64,000 nucleotides of DNA from Blochmannia endosymbiont of Camponotus (Colobopsis) obliquus (GTDB lineage: Bacteria; Pseudomonadota; Gammaproteobacteria; Enterobacterales; Enterobacteriaceae), in the NCBI RefSeq assembly GCF_000973545.1, contig NZ_CP010049.1, positions 620,001 through 684,000 of the forward strand. The letters run 5' to 3'. Made by a program: the position numbers and the translations under genes. The notes beneath the pieces are model-generated. The model searched no databases. It was not told the DNA's origin and saw nothing but the letters and a program-made list of their open reading frames with translations. Positions 11,297 through 22,059 of this stretch are shown piece after piece. Position 1 is the first letter of the stretch; each line of letters starts with the position of its first letter.

Positions 11297-12106
11297 TTAA
11301 GTAAACCAAATACGTGGAAAAACTGCATTACAACCAATAATTTTAGGACGTACCATGCTCCACATAAAACATAATATCTTATTTAAAATACGATTATCAT
11401 TATCTAACAATCGTACTATTAATAATTCACCTAAAAGAGTGGCACCGTAAAGCTTAACACTACTAGTTTGTAAATACAATTTTATCTGATCTAACATTAA
11501 CTGATCAGATGGCGTAGCAAAAAAAATAGCACTCATTTGAAATCCACCTATTTTATCTAAAACACCCTTATTAATTCGTAATCGATCCATTAGACCAATA
11601 CAATTAAATAAACGAATATGTAATTTACTATTCAATTCTCCCTCTTCAAAACTTTTTTGCAATAAAGGAAAACCAAAACATAAAGTATCAAAACCAATTA
11701 ATCGTGATCCTTGTTCTAAAAAAAACGTAGTATCTATAATAACTTTAGCTTGAGGAAACAAAATACTACACTGAGGTAACCATTCTAATGAACTATTTTT
11801 ATCAAGAACAAATTGTTGATTTAAAATAACATACGGTCCGTTACTACAATAAAATTTAGTAGCACTAGGCATCGTTAACAATACTTGACTGAATGCTGCT
11901 AAATCAACATTAAGAATTAACCTATCACCTCCTACTAAACCACCAGGAGGATATAACAAATAAACATGAGGTATATTACACTCAGGATAAAATGATCTTT
12001 GTACGATAAATGGACCACGATGATTTAATGTACTCAATATAGTACGACCATTTTTACAGATATCAAAGCATAATTTTAATTCACCCACCCATTTACTATT
12101 ATACAT
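11297..12106 (-). CDS. ureD: Urease accessory protein UreD
   Basis: Scaffold that binds apo-urease and channels nickel from UreG through UreF. It is 269 residues, full length. Recognisable segments are HRGPFIVQRSFYPE near residues 29-42, LLYPPGGLVGGDRL, and the C-terminal RPRIWFT-like end (VFPRIWFT). It is the first gene of the urease operon. I could not pick a convincing promoter in the AT-rich sequence upstream. Confidence 0.95.
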   Translation of the reverse strand: MYNSKWVGELKLCFDICKNGRTILSTLNHRGPFIVQRSFYPECNIPHVYLLYPPGGLVGGDRLILNVDLAAFSQVLLTMPSATKFYCSNGPYVILNQQFVLDKNSSLEWLPQCSILFPQAKVIIDTTFFLEQGSRLIGFDTLCFGFPLLQKSFEEGELNSKLHIRLFNCIGLMDRLRINKGVLDKIGGFQMSAIFFATPSDQLMLDQIKLYLQTSSVKLYGATLLGELLIVRLLDNDNRILNKILCFMWSMVRPKIIGCNAVFPRIWFT

Positions 12107-12260
12107 ATATTAATCAGTATTAAAGTTAGATAACATAGTTACATTACCACTAAAAACTCAACAAAGTATTTATAAACTGTTAGTGTTATAATAAATAATA
12201 TAAAATATCATTTTATAAAATACAATTATTTTCCTTATAATATTATTATAACTATAAATA

Positions 12261-12288
12261 TATTTTAAAGATATCTATCTTTAAAATA
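12261..12288. repeat. Perfect inverted repeat, 13-bp arms
   Basis: Arms tattttaaagata and tatctttaaaata flank a 2-nt loop (tc). It is AT-only apart from one G/C pair, and lies between guaA and ureD. It may be a weak terminator or chance at this base composition. Confidence 0.6.
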
Positions 12289-12365
12289 AATGAATAATTT
12301 AAAAAATAAAAAACCAACACTTATGACAATAAAATATAACTATATATTATAAATTTAATAATTAT

Positions 12366-12394
12366 AACAACAAAATGACGGTTATTTTGTTATT
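12366..12394 (-). terminator. Candidate guaA terminator hairpin
   Basis: On the minus strand an 11-bp stem (aataacaaaat pairing with attttgttgtt, one U-G wobble) encloses the loop aaccgtc and begins 24 nt after the guaA stop. The following sequence is T-rich (tataattatt) but is not a clean T-run, so termination strength is uncertain. Confidence 0.4.
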
Positions 12395-12417
12395 ATTAAT
12401 TTTAACTATATCATATG

Positions 12418-14025
12418 TTATTCCCATTCAATTGTAGCAGGAGGTTTACTAGAAATATCATAAACGACACGAGAAATATCACTAATTTCATTAATAATCC
12501 TATTAGCAACTTTAGTAAGAAAAACATTAGACAACACAGTATATTTAGCAGTCATAAAATCAACACTATTGACAGCCCGCAAAGCAACTACCCAACCATA
12601 CTTTCGATTATCTCCAACTATTCCTACTGACCGTACAGATAAAAATACAACAAAAGCTTGACTAATTTTTAAATATAAATTTGATTTTCTTAATTCTTCA
12701 ATAAAAATTAAATCTGCTTTACGTAATAAAATACAATATTCTTTTTTTACTTCTCCTATAACCCGTATAGCTAACCCAGGACCAGGAAAAGGATGTCGAT
12801 AAAGTATATTTACTGGTAAACCCATAGAAAAACCCATTTTTCGAACCTCATCTTTAAAAAAATTTCTTATAGGTTCAATAAGTCTAAATTTTCTATTACC
12901 AGGTAACCCAGCAACATTATGATGTGATTTTATTATACGAACATAACTATGATCTAATGCAGCAGACTCAACTACATCTGAACAAATAGTCCCTTGAGCT
13001 AACCATGTTATATTAGCTAAAGATTGCATTTGTTCTTCAAAAATTTCCATAAATATTTTACCAATAATTTTACGCTTCTCTTCCGGATCATATATACCAA
13101 TTAAAGAACCAAAAAATCGTTCTTCTTTAGCAAGATAAATAATATTCATATTATAATCTTCACAAAATGCCTTAACATTTTTATAATCTTCATTAAAACG
13201 TAACAATCCATTATCAATAAATAAACAAATTAAATTTTTACCAATAGCACGATGTAATAATAATGCAGCAACCGAAGAATCAACACCTCCAGACAATCCA
13301 AGTATTACTCGATCATTTTTTACTAATTTACGAATATTAAAAATTATTTTTTCTATAATTATATTTGAATCTAATAAAGATCGACAATGACAAATATCAA
13401 TCACAAACCGTTCCAGTATACGCCTACCTTGTTTAGTATGAGTAACTTCTGGATGAAACTGTAATCCATACAAATTCCGCTGTTCGTTGGCTATAATAGC
13501 AACTGGACAATTGTTAGTATCAGCAACAATGATAAAATCTTGTGGAACAGATATCACTGTATCATTATGACTCATCCATACATTCAATATGGGTACTCCT
13601 TTTTTACTGACAAAATCATAAATATCACGAACTAAAAAATTGTCAACAAGCACATTTACCTGTGTATAACCAAATTCACGTTGTAAATCATTAGTGTGTA
13701 CTTCCCCTCCTAATTGAACAACCATAATTTGCATACCATAACATATCCCTAAAACTGGAATTCCAGAACAAAACACATAATCTGTAACACGAGGGCTAGA
13801 TACATTAATGATGCTCTCTGGACTACCTGACAGCACAATTCCATTAGGATGAAATTGACGAATTTGCAATTCACTTACATTATAATTCCATATCTCACAG
13901 TAAACGCCTAATTCTCGAATAATTTTAGCTATTAACCGAACATATTGTGAACCAAAATCCAAAATTAAAATTCGATATCTATAAATATCCAAATCATAAG
14001 ATTTTTGCTGTTTTTTAATATTCAT
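12418..14025 (-). CDS. guaA: GMP synthase (glutamine-hydrolysing)
   Basis: Converts XMP to GMP using glutamine or ammonia. It is 535 residues (E. coli 525); the extra residues are an N-terminal extension before [11 protein letters not shown]. The class I amidotransferase triad is Cys95 (GICYGMQ), His191 and Glu193 (FHPEVTH). The ATP-pyrophosphatase P-loop [10 protein letters not shown] lies near residues 242-251, and the C-terminal dimerisation part ends PPATIEWE. It follows guaB by 100 bp as in the E. coli guaBA operon. It is one place where urease-derived nitrogen could enter nucleotides. Confidence 0.97.
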   Translation of the reverse strand: MNIKKQQKSYDLDIYRYRILILDFGSQYVRLIAKIIRELGVYCEIWNYNVSELQIRQFHPNGIVLSGSPESIINVSSPRVTDYVFCSGIPVLGICYGMQIMVVQLGGEVHTNDLQREFGYTQVNVLVDNFLVRDIYDFVSKKGVPILNVWMSHNDTVISVPQDFIIVADTNNCPVAIIANEQRNLYGLQFHPEVTHTKQGRRILERFVIDICHCRSLLDSNIIIEKIIFNIRKLVKNDRVILGLSGGVDSSVAALLLHRAIGKNLICLFIDNGLLRFNEDYKNVKAFCEDYNMNIIYLAKEERFFGSLIGIYDPEEKRKIIGKIFMEIFEEQMQSLANITWLAQGTICSDVVESAALDHSYVRIIKSHHNVAGLPGNRKFRLIEPIRNFFKDEVRKMGFSMGLPVNILYRHPFPGPGLAIRVIGEVKKEYCILLRKADLIFIEELRKSNLYLKISQAFVVFLSVRSVGIVGDNRKYGWVVALRAVNSVDFMTAKYTVLSNVFLTKVANRIINEISDISRVVYDISSKPPATIEWE

Positions 14026-14125
14026 AATTAAAAAAAATCTACTAGTACGTAAATTACATTACATAACAACAATAAATATCTTAAAAAACATAAATAAAAT
14101 ACGTATTAATTTACACAATTATTTA

Positions 14126-15589
14126 TCATTCTAACCGATAATTAGGAGATTCTTTTGTAATAACAACGTCATGAACATGACTCTCTCTAATACCAGCACT
14201 ACTAATACGAACAAATTTACTTTTAGTGCGCAAATCATTAATAGTTTTACAACCCATCAATCCCATACAGGAACGCACACCGCCCATAAGTTGATAAATA
14301 ACGTCTTTTAACAATCCTTTATACGGCACTCTACCCTCAATGCCTTCTGGAACTAATTTCCCCATCGAATTATTAATTTGAAAATACCTATCCGAAGAAC
14401 CCCTAAACATTGCAGCTAAAGAACCCATACCTCTATATGTCTTAAAAGATCGTCCTTGATAAAATTCCATCGCTCCTGGTGATTCTTCAGTTCCAGCAAA
14501 TAATGAACCAATCATAACGCAAGCAGCACCGGCTGCTAAAGCTTTAGCAATATCCCCAGAAAATCTAATACCTCCATCTGCAATGACAGGAATATCAGTA
14601 TCTCTTAAAGCCTTAACCACATCCGAAATAGCAGTAATCTGTGGTACACCAACTCCTGTAATAATGCGTGTAGTACAAATAGACCCAGGACCAATACCCA
14701 CTTTTACAGCATCTACACCAGATTTAACTAATGCTAAGGCTCCTTGTCCAGTAACAACATTGCCGCCTATAATAGACAAATTAGGATGCCTTAAACGAAT
14801 ATCTTTAATAATTTTCAAAACTAATTCCGAATGACCATGTGAAACATCAACTAACAAAACATCAACACCAGCATCAATCAATCTATCAATATGATATTCA
14901 TTCTGAGTATTTACACCAATAGCCGCTCCAACACACAATCGTCCATGACTATCTTTACAAGCATTAGGCTTACGTTCAGCTTTTTCAAAATCTTTTGCCG
15001 TGATCATACCTTGCAAATGAAATCTTTCATCTACTACTAATGCCTTCTCTACACGTTTTTCATGCATTTTACTAATGACTATTTCACGAGATTCCCCTTC
15101 TTGTACGGTTACTAATTTTTTCTTAGGAGTCATTACTTCAGAAACAAACATAGTCAAATTATTAATAAATCTCATATCACGCCCAGTTATAATACCCACT
15201 AATTCATTACTATCAGTTACTACTGGATATCCAGCAAATCCATTACGAAGAGTCAATTCTTTTACCTGAAATAAGGTAGTGTTGGGAGTGACACATTGTG
15301 GATTACTAACTATACCACTTTCATAACGTTTAACACGCGCAACTTCTTCAACTTGACGCTTTATAGACATGTTCTTATGAATAAAACCTATACCACCTTC
15401 CTGGGCTAAGGCAATTGCTAAACTAGACTCCGTAACCGTATCCATTGCTGAAGATAATATAGGAATATTAAGCAAAACCTGCCTAGTTACTTGACTTCTG
15501 AGATCAACTATACTTGGCAACACCGCAGAATAAGCCGGAATAAGTAGTACATCATCAAATGTTAACGCTTCTTTTACAATACGTACCAT
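14126..15589 (-). CDS. guaB: Inosine-5'-monophosphate dehydrogenase
   Basis: NAD-dependent oxidation of IMP to XMP, the rate-limiting step to GMP. It is 487 residues (E. coli 488). The barrel is interrupted by a CBS-pair (Bateman) region at about residues 95-205, and the catalytic Cys305 sits in [11 protein letters not shown] at exactly the E. coli position. The flap and potassium-site loops are intact. It is first in the guaBA pair. A candidate extended -10 promoter lies upstream. Confidence 0.98.
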   Translation of the reverse strand: MVRIVKEALTFDDVLLIPAYSAVLPSIVDLRSQVTRQVLLNIPILSSAMDTVTESSLAIALAQEGGIGFIHKNMSIKRQVEEVARVKRYESGIVSNPQCVTPNTTLFQVKELTLRNGFAGYPVVTDSNELVGIITGRDMRFINNLTMFVSEVMTPKKKLVTVQEGESREIVISKMHEKRVEKALVVDERFHLQGMITAKDFEKAERKPNACKDSHGRLCVGAAIGVNTQNEYHIDRLIDAGVDVLLVDVSHGHSELVLKIIKDIRLRHPNLSIIGGNVVTGQGALALVKSGVDAVKVGIGPGSICTTRIITGVGVPQITAISDVVKALRDTDIPVIADGGIRFSGDIAKALAAGAACVMIGSLFAGTEESPGAMEFYQGRSFKTYRGMGSLAAMFRGSSDRYFQINNSMGKLVPEGIEGRVPYKGLLKDVIYQLMGGVRSCMGLMGCKTINDLRTKSKFVRISSAGIRESHVHDVVITKESPNYRLE

Positions 15590-16246
15590 AAATTATCTAT
15601 TAACTAACACCCATAATAATGAATAAAATATTGAAGAAATAAAAAAGCAACAATATAAAACAAAACATAATTCTAGCATTAATTTATCTAAATAACCAAA
15701 ACCTCTACTTAATAATTTAAATAAACAATAATAATATAATTCATTCAAATATTAATATTAAAATATATAATAGCTAAACCGTTAAACTTATTCAAAATAA
15801 TAATACATAATTCAATAAAATACTGCAATAAAAAGCATTAAAACCATAAACAAATCACAACTTAAAAATTAAATTTACATAATAAAAGCATAAATACAAT
15901 AAAACATTTATATGTCAAAAGAAAATAATAACACGAACTAAAGCCAAAACAAAATAAAATCCAAAAACACTATATAAACAAATTTGTACTAACTCATATA
16001 ACTAAATAATAGAAATATAAAATTTCTTAATTTAAATTGTAATAGTACAATACTTACATACAGTAAGGATTATAATCCAAGATGATACAAAAATACTACA
16101 AGTAAAATGATAAAAAACTACTAACATAATTAAATTATATTATAATAATAAATATCAAACTTATTATCTTGAATCGATCAAAACATAGTAATATACTTCG
16201 TGTCATTTACATAAAAACACTTTATAGCAGCAAATGAGCAAAATAT
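15590..16246. other. Divergent intergenic region guaB/mqo
   Basis: 657 bp containing the start regions of both guaB (minus) and mqo (plus). In E. coli xseA lies here; no remnant is recognisable. A candidate guaB promoter is given separately. Confidence 0.6.
15670..15699 (-). promoter_or_regulatory. Candidate guaB promoter
   Basis: On the minus strand, TTGGTT (15694-15699) is followed after 18 nt by TAGAAT (15670-15675) preceded by TGC, giving an extended -10 (TGnTAGAAT). It is about 80 bp upstream of guaB. Chance matches are common in such AT-rich DNA. Confidence 0.35.
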
Positions 16247-17851
16247 ATGCAGGAATATCATAACGTAAAATTAAATAACAATTGTTATATAACACAACAA
16301 ATATTCTCTAGCAATACAAATACAATTATACCAATAGATATAGTATTAATCGGTGCTGGAATAATGAGTGCAACATTAGGCATGTTTATAAAAATACTCA
16401 AACCCAATTGGACAATTAATATATACGAACGTTTAAAAAAACCAGCGCAAGAAAGTTCTAATGTTTGGAACAATGCCGGAACAGGACATGCAGCGTTTTG
16501 TGAATTAAATTATACAACACAAAAAAAAGATGGATCTATTGATATTAATAAAGCTATAAAAATCAATGAATCATTTGAAATATCTCGTCAATTTTGGGCA
16601 TTTCTAGTAAAAGAAAAAATTCTCAATAACCCTGCATCTTTTATAAATAACGTTCCTCATATGAGTTTAGTATGGGGAAACAATAACATTGACTTTTTAC
16701 GCAAAAGATTTCAAGCATTACAAAATAGTATATTATTTTATGGTATGACATATTCAGAAAACAACCAAGAGATTAATAAATGGATTCCATTAGTAATGGA
16801 TGGACGTAATCCTCATCAGAAATTAGCAGCTACTCGCATGGAAATAGGTACTGATGTAAATTTCGGAGAAATTGCTAAACAATTATTAGATGCATTGCAA
16901 AAAGATAACAATGTAAATACACACTACAATCATATAGTAACAAAAATCAAACGCAATAACAACAAATGGATAATATACGTGACAGATAACAATAATAATA
17001 ATGCTCAACAAAAAAAAATACATACACGTCATGCATTCATAGGAGCAGGAGGCGCTTCTTTACCACTTTTACAAACTTCTGGAATTAAAGAAATTCATGG
17101 ATATGCAGGTTTTCCCGTAGGAGGACAATTTTTAACTACGCACAAACAAAACGTCACGCTAAAACATTTAGCAAAAGTATATGGTCAAGCTCCAATTTAT
17201 GGACCGCCAATGTCTGTACCACATCTGGATACTCGTATTATCAATGGACAACAAATCTTATCATTCGGTCCATTTGCTACATTTAATAGCAAATTTCTTA
17301 AAAATGGTTCTTGGACAGATCTATTTAGTTCGTTAAATAGACACAATTTATTGCCAATATTACAAGTAGGTTGTAATAACTTACAATTAATACAATACTT
17401 AATCAAGCAATTAATAATGTCAAAACAGGATCGTTTTAACGCTCTGCAAGAATTCTATCCACAAGCTAAATTAGAAGATTGGAAATTAATACAAGCAGGA
17501 CAACGCGTACAAATTATTAAAAAAAATATTAATAAAACCAAAAAGTCTTTATTACAATTTGGCACTGAACTAATCAATTCCTCTGATAATACCTTATTCG
17601 CGTTACTTGGTGCTTCACCTGGAGCATCAATTGCAGTATCAATAGCATTAGAATTAATACACAAGATATTTAAACAACACATTAATACTGCACCATGGGA
17701 CAATAAACTTCTAGAAATCATACCATCATATAAACAGAAACTCGACAACAATATAATACTAACTAACAAAATTCGTCGTAATACCTGTTCAATATTAAAA
17801 CTAAAAAATATAGAAATACAACAAATTAAATATTTAATGATAAAACAATAA
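16247..17851 (+). CDS. mqo: Malate:quinone oxidoreductase
   Basis: FAD-dependent peripheral membrane enzyme oxidising malate to oxaloacetate and passing electrons to quinone. It is 534 residues (E. coli 548). The N-terminal dinucleotide-binding motif IGAGIMSATLG lies near residues 35-45, followed by QESSNVWNNAGTGHAAFCE and the C-terminal LLGASPGASIAVS. The long N-terminal leader of the E. coli protein is replaced by a short polar segment. Its place between guaB and der differs from E. coli, where mqo is elsewhere. Convergent with der, 16 bp apart. Confidence 0.96.
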   Translation: MQEYHNVKLNNNCYITQQIFSSNTNTIIPIDIVLIGAGIMSATLGMFIKILKPNWTINIYERLKKPAQESSNVWNNAGTGHAAFCELNYTTQKKDGSIDINKAIKINESFEISRQFWAFLVKEKILNNPASFINNVPHMSLVWGNNNIDFLRKRFQALQNSILFYGMTYSENNQEINKWIPLVMDGRNPHQKLAATRMEIGTDVNFGEIAKQLLDALQKDNNVNTHYNHIVTKIKRNNNKWIIYVTDNNNNNAQQKKIHTRHAFIGAGGASLPLLQTSGIKEIHGYAGFPVGGQFLTTHKQNVTLKHLAKVYGQAPIYGPPMSVPHLDTRIINGQQILSFGPFATFNSKFLKNGSWTDLFSSLNRHNLLPILQVGCNNLQLIQYLIKQLIMSKQDRFNALQEFYPQAKLEDWKLIQAGQRVQIIKKNINKTKKSLLQFGTELINSSDNTLFALLGASPGASIAVSIALELIHKIFKQHINTAPWDNKLLEIIPSYKQKLDNNIILTNKIRRNTCSILKLKNIEIQQIKYLMIKQ

Positions 17852-17867
17852 TGATCATTAACATAAA

Positions 17868-19265
17868 TTATCTATTAATAAAAGGATTGCTGATTTCATT
17901 AAATTGCAATTTAATCATATTACCCACAACACATAATGAATGACTAAAATAATTAATTAAATAACGCTTATAATGACAAGTTAAATTCTTAACTAAATGG
18001 CCATGAATTACTATAATGATTGGATTGTAACCACCTATATGAGCATATTTTAATGTGATACGTCTGCCGTATACCAATGGTGGCTTATGTGCATTAATAG
18101 CCATTTGTACAATTCTAGTTAAACGCCCCGTGTTAATAGGTTCTATAGAACATTGATAAGATTTTAAAATAGAATTCATCATATTGTGAATCCCAATTTG
18201 ATATAATGCAGAAATAAAATGTACATTAACAAAAGAAACAAAATTAATACGATGAATTATAACATCTTTTATTTTTCTACGTACATTAGTTGATAACTTA
18301 TCCCATTTATTTACTGCAATAACCAATGATTTACCTTTACTAAAAACAAAATTTAATAAAAATAAGTCTTGATCAGTTACACCATCATTAGCATCTAAAA
18401 TTAATAATGCAACATTAATTTCACTAATCATTTGCAATGTTTTTGTTACAAAAAATTTTTCCATAACTTCTGAAACTTTACCTTTCCTACGTATTCCTGG
18501 AGTATCAATCAAAATATATTGATGTTTACCATACACTACAGGTACATGTATATTGTCGCGTGTTGTACCTGGCACATCGTATACTATAACTCGCTCTGTA
18601 TTTGAAATACAATTTATAAAAGTAGATTTACCCACATTAGGTCTACCAATAACAGCTAATTTAATAGGTAAAGGTTCAGATTGCAAATGTAAACTTTTAA
18701 CATCCGATGTTATACTTTTGTATTTTACACTTTTATATTTTACTACATTACAATTATAATTATTATACACGTCAATATTTAATACAGATATTATTTTTTT
18801 TAACAAATTCTTAATACCATAACCAGAAATTGCAGATATCGGAATTATCAATTTAATTCCAAAAACATAAAAATTATCTATAACATTCTTTACGTTTATA
18901 CCATCCACTTTATTAACAACAACAATAATATTTTTTTTAAATCTATATAACAATTTAATAATATTATAATCGTCCTCTAATATTCCTAATCGAGCATCAA
19001 CTAAAAATAATATCAAATCAGCTTCCTTGGCAGCTACAAATGATTGATTATTAATATGCAATTCAATACCATTCTTTGCTTGATTAATACCTCCAGTATC
19101 AATAAGGACAAATGTGTATCCATGCCATTTCATATCACCATATTTACGGTCACGTGTTGCGCCTAATTCATCTGCAACCAATGCATTGCGTGTATGAGTT
19201 AAGCGATTAAATAGCATAGATTTCCCTACATTAGATCGCCCTATCAACGCTATAATAAATGTCAT
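17868..19265 (-). CDS. der: Ribosome-assembly GTPase Der (EngA)
   Basis: Essential GTPase with two tandem G domains that acts in 50S assembly. Domain 1: [16 protein letters not shown]. Domain 2: GRPNVGKST near residue 205, DTPGIRRKGKV, NKWD; a KH-like C-terminal domain follows. The start at 19265 (MTFIIALIGRSN) aligns exactly with E. coli MVPVVALVGRPN; an ATG 15 nt upstream is possible but has no better ribosome site. The inter-domain linker contains a short KYKSVKYKS repeat. Confidence 0.96.
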   Translation of the reverse strand: MTFIIALIGRSNVGKSMLFNRLTHTRNALVADELGATRDRKYGDMKWHGYTFVLIDTGGINQAKNGIELHINNQSFVAAKEADLILFLVDARLGILEDDYNIIKLLYRFKKNIIVVVNKVDGINVKNVIDNFYVFGIKLIIPISAISGYGIKNLLKKIISVLNIDVYNNYNCNVVKYKSVKYKSITSDVKSLHLQSEPLPIKLAVIGRPNVGKSTFINCISNTERVIVYDVPGTTRDNIHVPVVYGKHQYILIDTPGIRRKGKVSEVMEKFFVTKTLQMISEINVALLILDANDGVTDQDLFLLNFVFSKGKSLVIAVNKWDKLSTNVRRKIKDVIIHRINFVSFVNVHFISALYQIGIHNMMNSILKSYQCSIEPINTGRLTRIVQMAINAHKPPLVYGRRITLKYAHIGGYNPIIIVIHGHLVKNLTCHYKRYLINYFSHSLCVVGNMIKLQFNEISNPFINR

Positions 19266-19342
19266 AATTATATGATCCATATATTATTTAATAATAATAA
19301 CTAAAAGACCTATCTATATTTAAACAAAAATAACTAAAAACA

Positions 19343-20521
19343 TCATAAAAGAAATCCATAAACTCTATTTTTTCTTAATTGTATAATACATTTATTCTCT
19401 ACAATAATAGATCTTAAAATTTCAGAAGAACATATTTTTTGCTGTAAAAAAATACTGCCATCATTTATATCTATCAAATAAATATATCCCTTTCTATCTC
19501 CTATAACTATATAATTGTTATATATTCCAGGAACAGTTAATTCTTTATATAGCAAATTATCTTGTTTCCATAAAATTGCACCATCATGTGCATTAACAGC
19601 AATAATTTGATCATTTTGATCTATTAAATACAATACAAAATTAACAGCCACCATATTTTTTATTGAAGAAATATCTTTAAGTGACCATATTATTTGTCCA
19701 GAATAAATATCCAATGCTACAAGACTATCATTATAAGATTGAGCATAAACAACATCATTGATTATTATAGGAGTTGTTGTAATACTATTAAGATAAAAGA
19801 ATTGCTTAAGTTCATTAACTGTTGTAATTTTTTGTTGCCAAAGTAATTTACCCTGATTCAGCAATAATGCGCTAAGTGTACCATCATCATGACTCAGTAA
19901 AACCATATCCAAAAATTTCACAGGAGATGGTTTATTACGTAAAGAAAATAAAGGAACATCAAAACTTACAGTCCATTGTATAGAACCATCACATTCATTT
20001 AATGCTTGAAATACACCTGTACTAGTATGTATCAAAACACTACCATTACTAATCACTGGTGAAGATAAAACTTCACCCATAACCTCAGTTTTCCAAATAA
20101 CCGCACCCGTTTTTGCACATATTGCGTACACTTTAGCTAATTCACTACCAATATAAATTTTATCATTTGCAAAAGTTATACCTCCAGACAACAAAATAGG
20201 CGAACTACTTAACTTCCTACCTTCAATAGAAAATGATAAATCTATTTTCCAAATAGTTTTACCACTATTAATATCTATTTTTTTTATTATACCATCACGA
20301 TGTGCTATAAAAATATTTGTATCTTGACAAATAGGATGTAAATTAGAATAATATTTTGCAATACCATGACCAATTGCAATACTCCACAATTTTGTTAATC
20401 GATATTGATTATGTATGTTTAACAATGATAATTGTGTAAATGTTTTTTTTTCATGAGCAATACACAAACAGTCACTAAAGAAAGTGATTGTTAGCACAAT
20501 AAACAAAATGTAATACAACAC
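19343..20521 (-). CDS. bamB: Outer membrane assembly factor BamB
   Basis: Lipoprotein subunit of the BAM complex that inserts outer-membrane beta-barrel proteins; an eight-bladed propeller scaffold. It is 392 residues (E. coli 392). The repeats are visible: GTIWK-type blades, NLHP, LLSGGITFANDKIYIGSE, VLIHTSTGVFQALNE, DQNDQIIAVNAHDG. The start is GTG at 20521 with AAGG just upstream; an in-frame stop precedes it. A hydrophobic leader (residues 1-16) ends SDCLC: the lipobox is atypical, with Asp before the first Cys. A run of nine A lies inside the coding strand near 20432-20440. It is 77 bp upstream of der, as in E. coli. Confidence 0.93.
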   Translation of the reverse strand: MLYYILFIVLTITFFSDCLCIAHEKKTFTQLSLLNIHNQYRLTKLWSIAIGHGIAKYYSNLHPICQDTNIFIAHRDGIIKKIDINSGKTIWKIDLSFSIEGRKLSSSPILLSGGITFANDKIYIGSELAKVYAICAKTGAVIWKTEVMGEVLSSPVISNGSVLIHTSTGVFQALNECDGSIQWTVSFDVPLFSLRNKPSPVKFLDMVLLSHDDGTLSALLLNQGKLLWQQKITTVNELKQFFYLNSITTTPIIINDVVYAQSYNDSLVALDIYSGQIIWSLKDISSIKNMVAVNFVLYLIDQNDQIIAVNAHDGAILWKQDNLLYKELTVPGIYNNYIVIGDRKGYIYLIDINDGSIFLQQKICSSEILRSIIVENKCIIQLRKNRVYGFLL

Positions 20522-20761
20522 ACACCTTCATAAGTTCATTAGTTTAAATTAATCATTGTAAATAATTACAATGTCATTTACATACAAAAATCATTATAGA
20601 ACAAAATATATAATATATAAAACAATAACAATAATTTTACATTATCATTAAAATAAAATTATTAAATAAATATAATCAAATAATTAAAATAAAATTTAAT
20701 TATAATTATATTAAACAATAACATTCATAGGTAAAACAATTAATTATTACAACAAAATATT

Positions 20762-22048
20762 TCATAATTTAAAAATTGATGCTAAACGAATCATAAGATT
20801 ATTTTCTTCCAACATTTCCTGTACTCCAGAATGCAAATCTCGAATAAGAACATGTTTCATAAGAAATTCTTTTTTACCTAAAATCAAAGCTATACGAGCA
20901 CCATTTTTATTTGCACGACTCAATTGCTTTTTTAAACTTCCACCACCATGGTTAGTAATTACTCGTAAAGATGGTAAAGCATCTCTAATTCGTTCTGCTA
21001 ATAATATAGCACTCCCTTTCAAACATTCATCAACTGAAATCAGATATATATCTAAATGCAACAAACGAGCATTTGAATGTAAACCAATATTCACGTCATT
21101 AATCAACAAAATTAATCTTTCTATACCTATAGCAAAACCTATTGCAGGAGTTTTCCGTCCACCTAATTGTTCTACTAAAGTGTCATAACGTCCTCCTGCG
21201 CAAAAAATACAATGAGAATCTACATTCTCATAAAACCATTCAAAAACTGTACGATTATAATAATCCAAACCACGAACTAAACGCGTATTAATTTTATATT
21301 TAATGCCAGACAAATCTAATAATTTACATAATTGAGAAAAATGCACATGCGACTCTTCATCTAAATATTCAAAAAGAGAAGGAGCTTCTTTCAAAAAATG
21401 TTGCTCAGCAACATTTTTTGAATCCAATAAACGCATTGGATTACAATAAAAACGACGACGAGAATCTTTATCTAAAAGATCTAAATACGGTGTCAAAAAA
21501 TTCACTAATGCTTGACGATAAGCAAGACGAGTGTTAAACGAACCAATAGAATTCAATTCCAAATATACATAATCACTAATACCTAACAACCGCCAAAAAC
21601 GGTAAGTCATCATAATCAACTCAAAATCAATATCTGGACCTTGTTGGCCAAAGACTTCAACATTCAACTGATAAAACTGTCGCAAACGCCCTTTTTGTGG
21701 ACGTTCATGACGAAACATCGGACCTAAACACCATAAACGTTGTTCTCTACTGAAAAATAAATTATGTTCTATACCAGCACGTACACATCCAGCTGTTCCT
21801 TCAGGACGCAATGTTAGACTTACACCATTACAATCATCAAAAGTGTACATTTCTTTTTCTACTACATCAGTAGTAGAACCAATTGCACGACTAAACAAAG
21901 AAGTATTTTCTAAAATAGGCAATTTAATTTCATTATAACCATAAGTAATTAACACACTTTTGAAAATATCTTCAATATATTGCCATAAGGGAGTATCATT
22001 AGGCAATACATCCCTCATTCCTCGTACAGCCTGAAGGATAGTACTCAT
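20762..22048 (-). CDS. hisS: Histidyl-tRNA synthetase
   Basis: Class II synthetase charging tRNA-His. It is 428 residues (E. coli 424). Visible are [18 protein letters not shown], motif 2 with [23 protein letters not shown], the HisA signature [13 protein letters not shown], motif 3 around [11 protein letters not shown], and the C-terminal anticodon-binding domain with [11 protein letters not shown]. It follows ispG after 11 bp, so the two are cotranscribed. Confidence 0.98.
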   Translation of the reverse strand: MSTILQAVRGMRDVLPNDTPLWQYIEDIFKSVLITYGYNEIKLPILENTSLFSRAIGSTTDVVEKEMYTFDDCNGVSLTLRPEGTAGCVRAGIEHNLFFSREQRLWCLGPMFRHERPQKGRLRQFYQLNVEVFGQQGPDIDFELIMMTYRFWRLLGISDYVYLELNSIGSFNTRLAYRQALVNFLTPYLDLLDKDSRRRFYCNPMRLLDSKNVAEQHFLKEAPSLFEYLDEESHVHFSQLCKLLDLSGIKYKINTRLVRGLDYYNRTVFEWFYENVDSHCIFCAGGRYDTLVEQLGGRKTPAIGFAIGIERLILLINDVNIGLHSNARLLHLDIYLISVDECLKGSAILLAERIRDALPSLRVITNHGGGSLKKQLSRANKNGARIALILGKKEFLMKHVLIRDLHSGVQEMLEENNLMIRLASIFKL

Positions 22049-22059
22049 AATTATTTATT

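Larger units (their letters stand above)
12107..12417. other. Gap between guaA end and ureD start
   Basis: 311 bp holding two inverted repeats (12261-12288 and 12366-12394), which could end guaBA transcription and separate it from the urease operon. No gene is visible. Confidence 0.6.
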
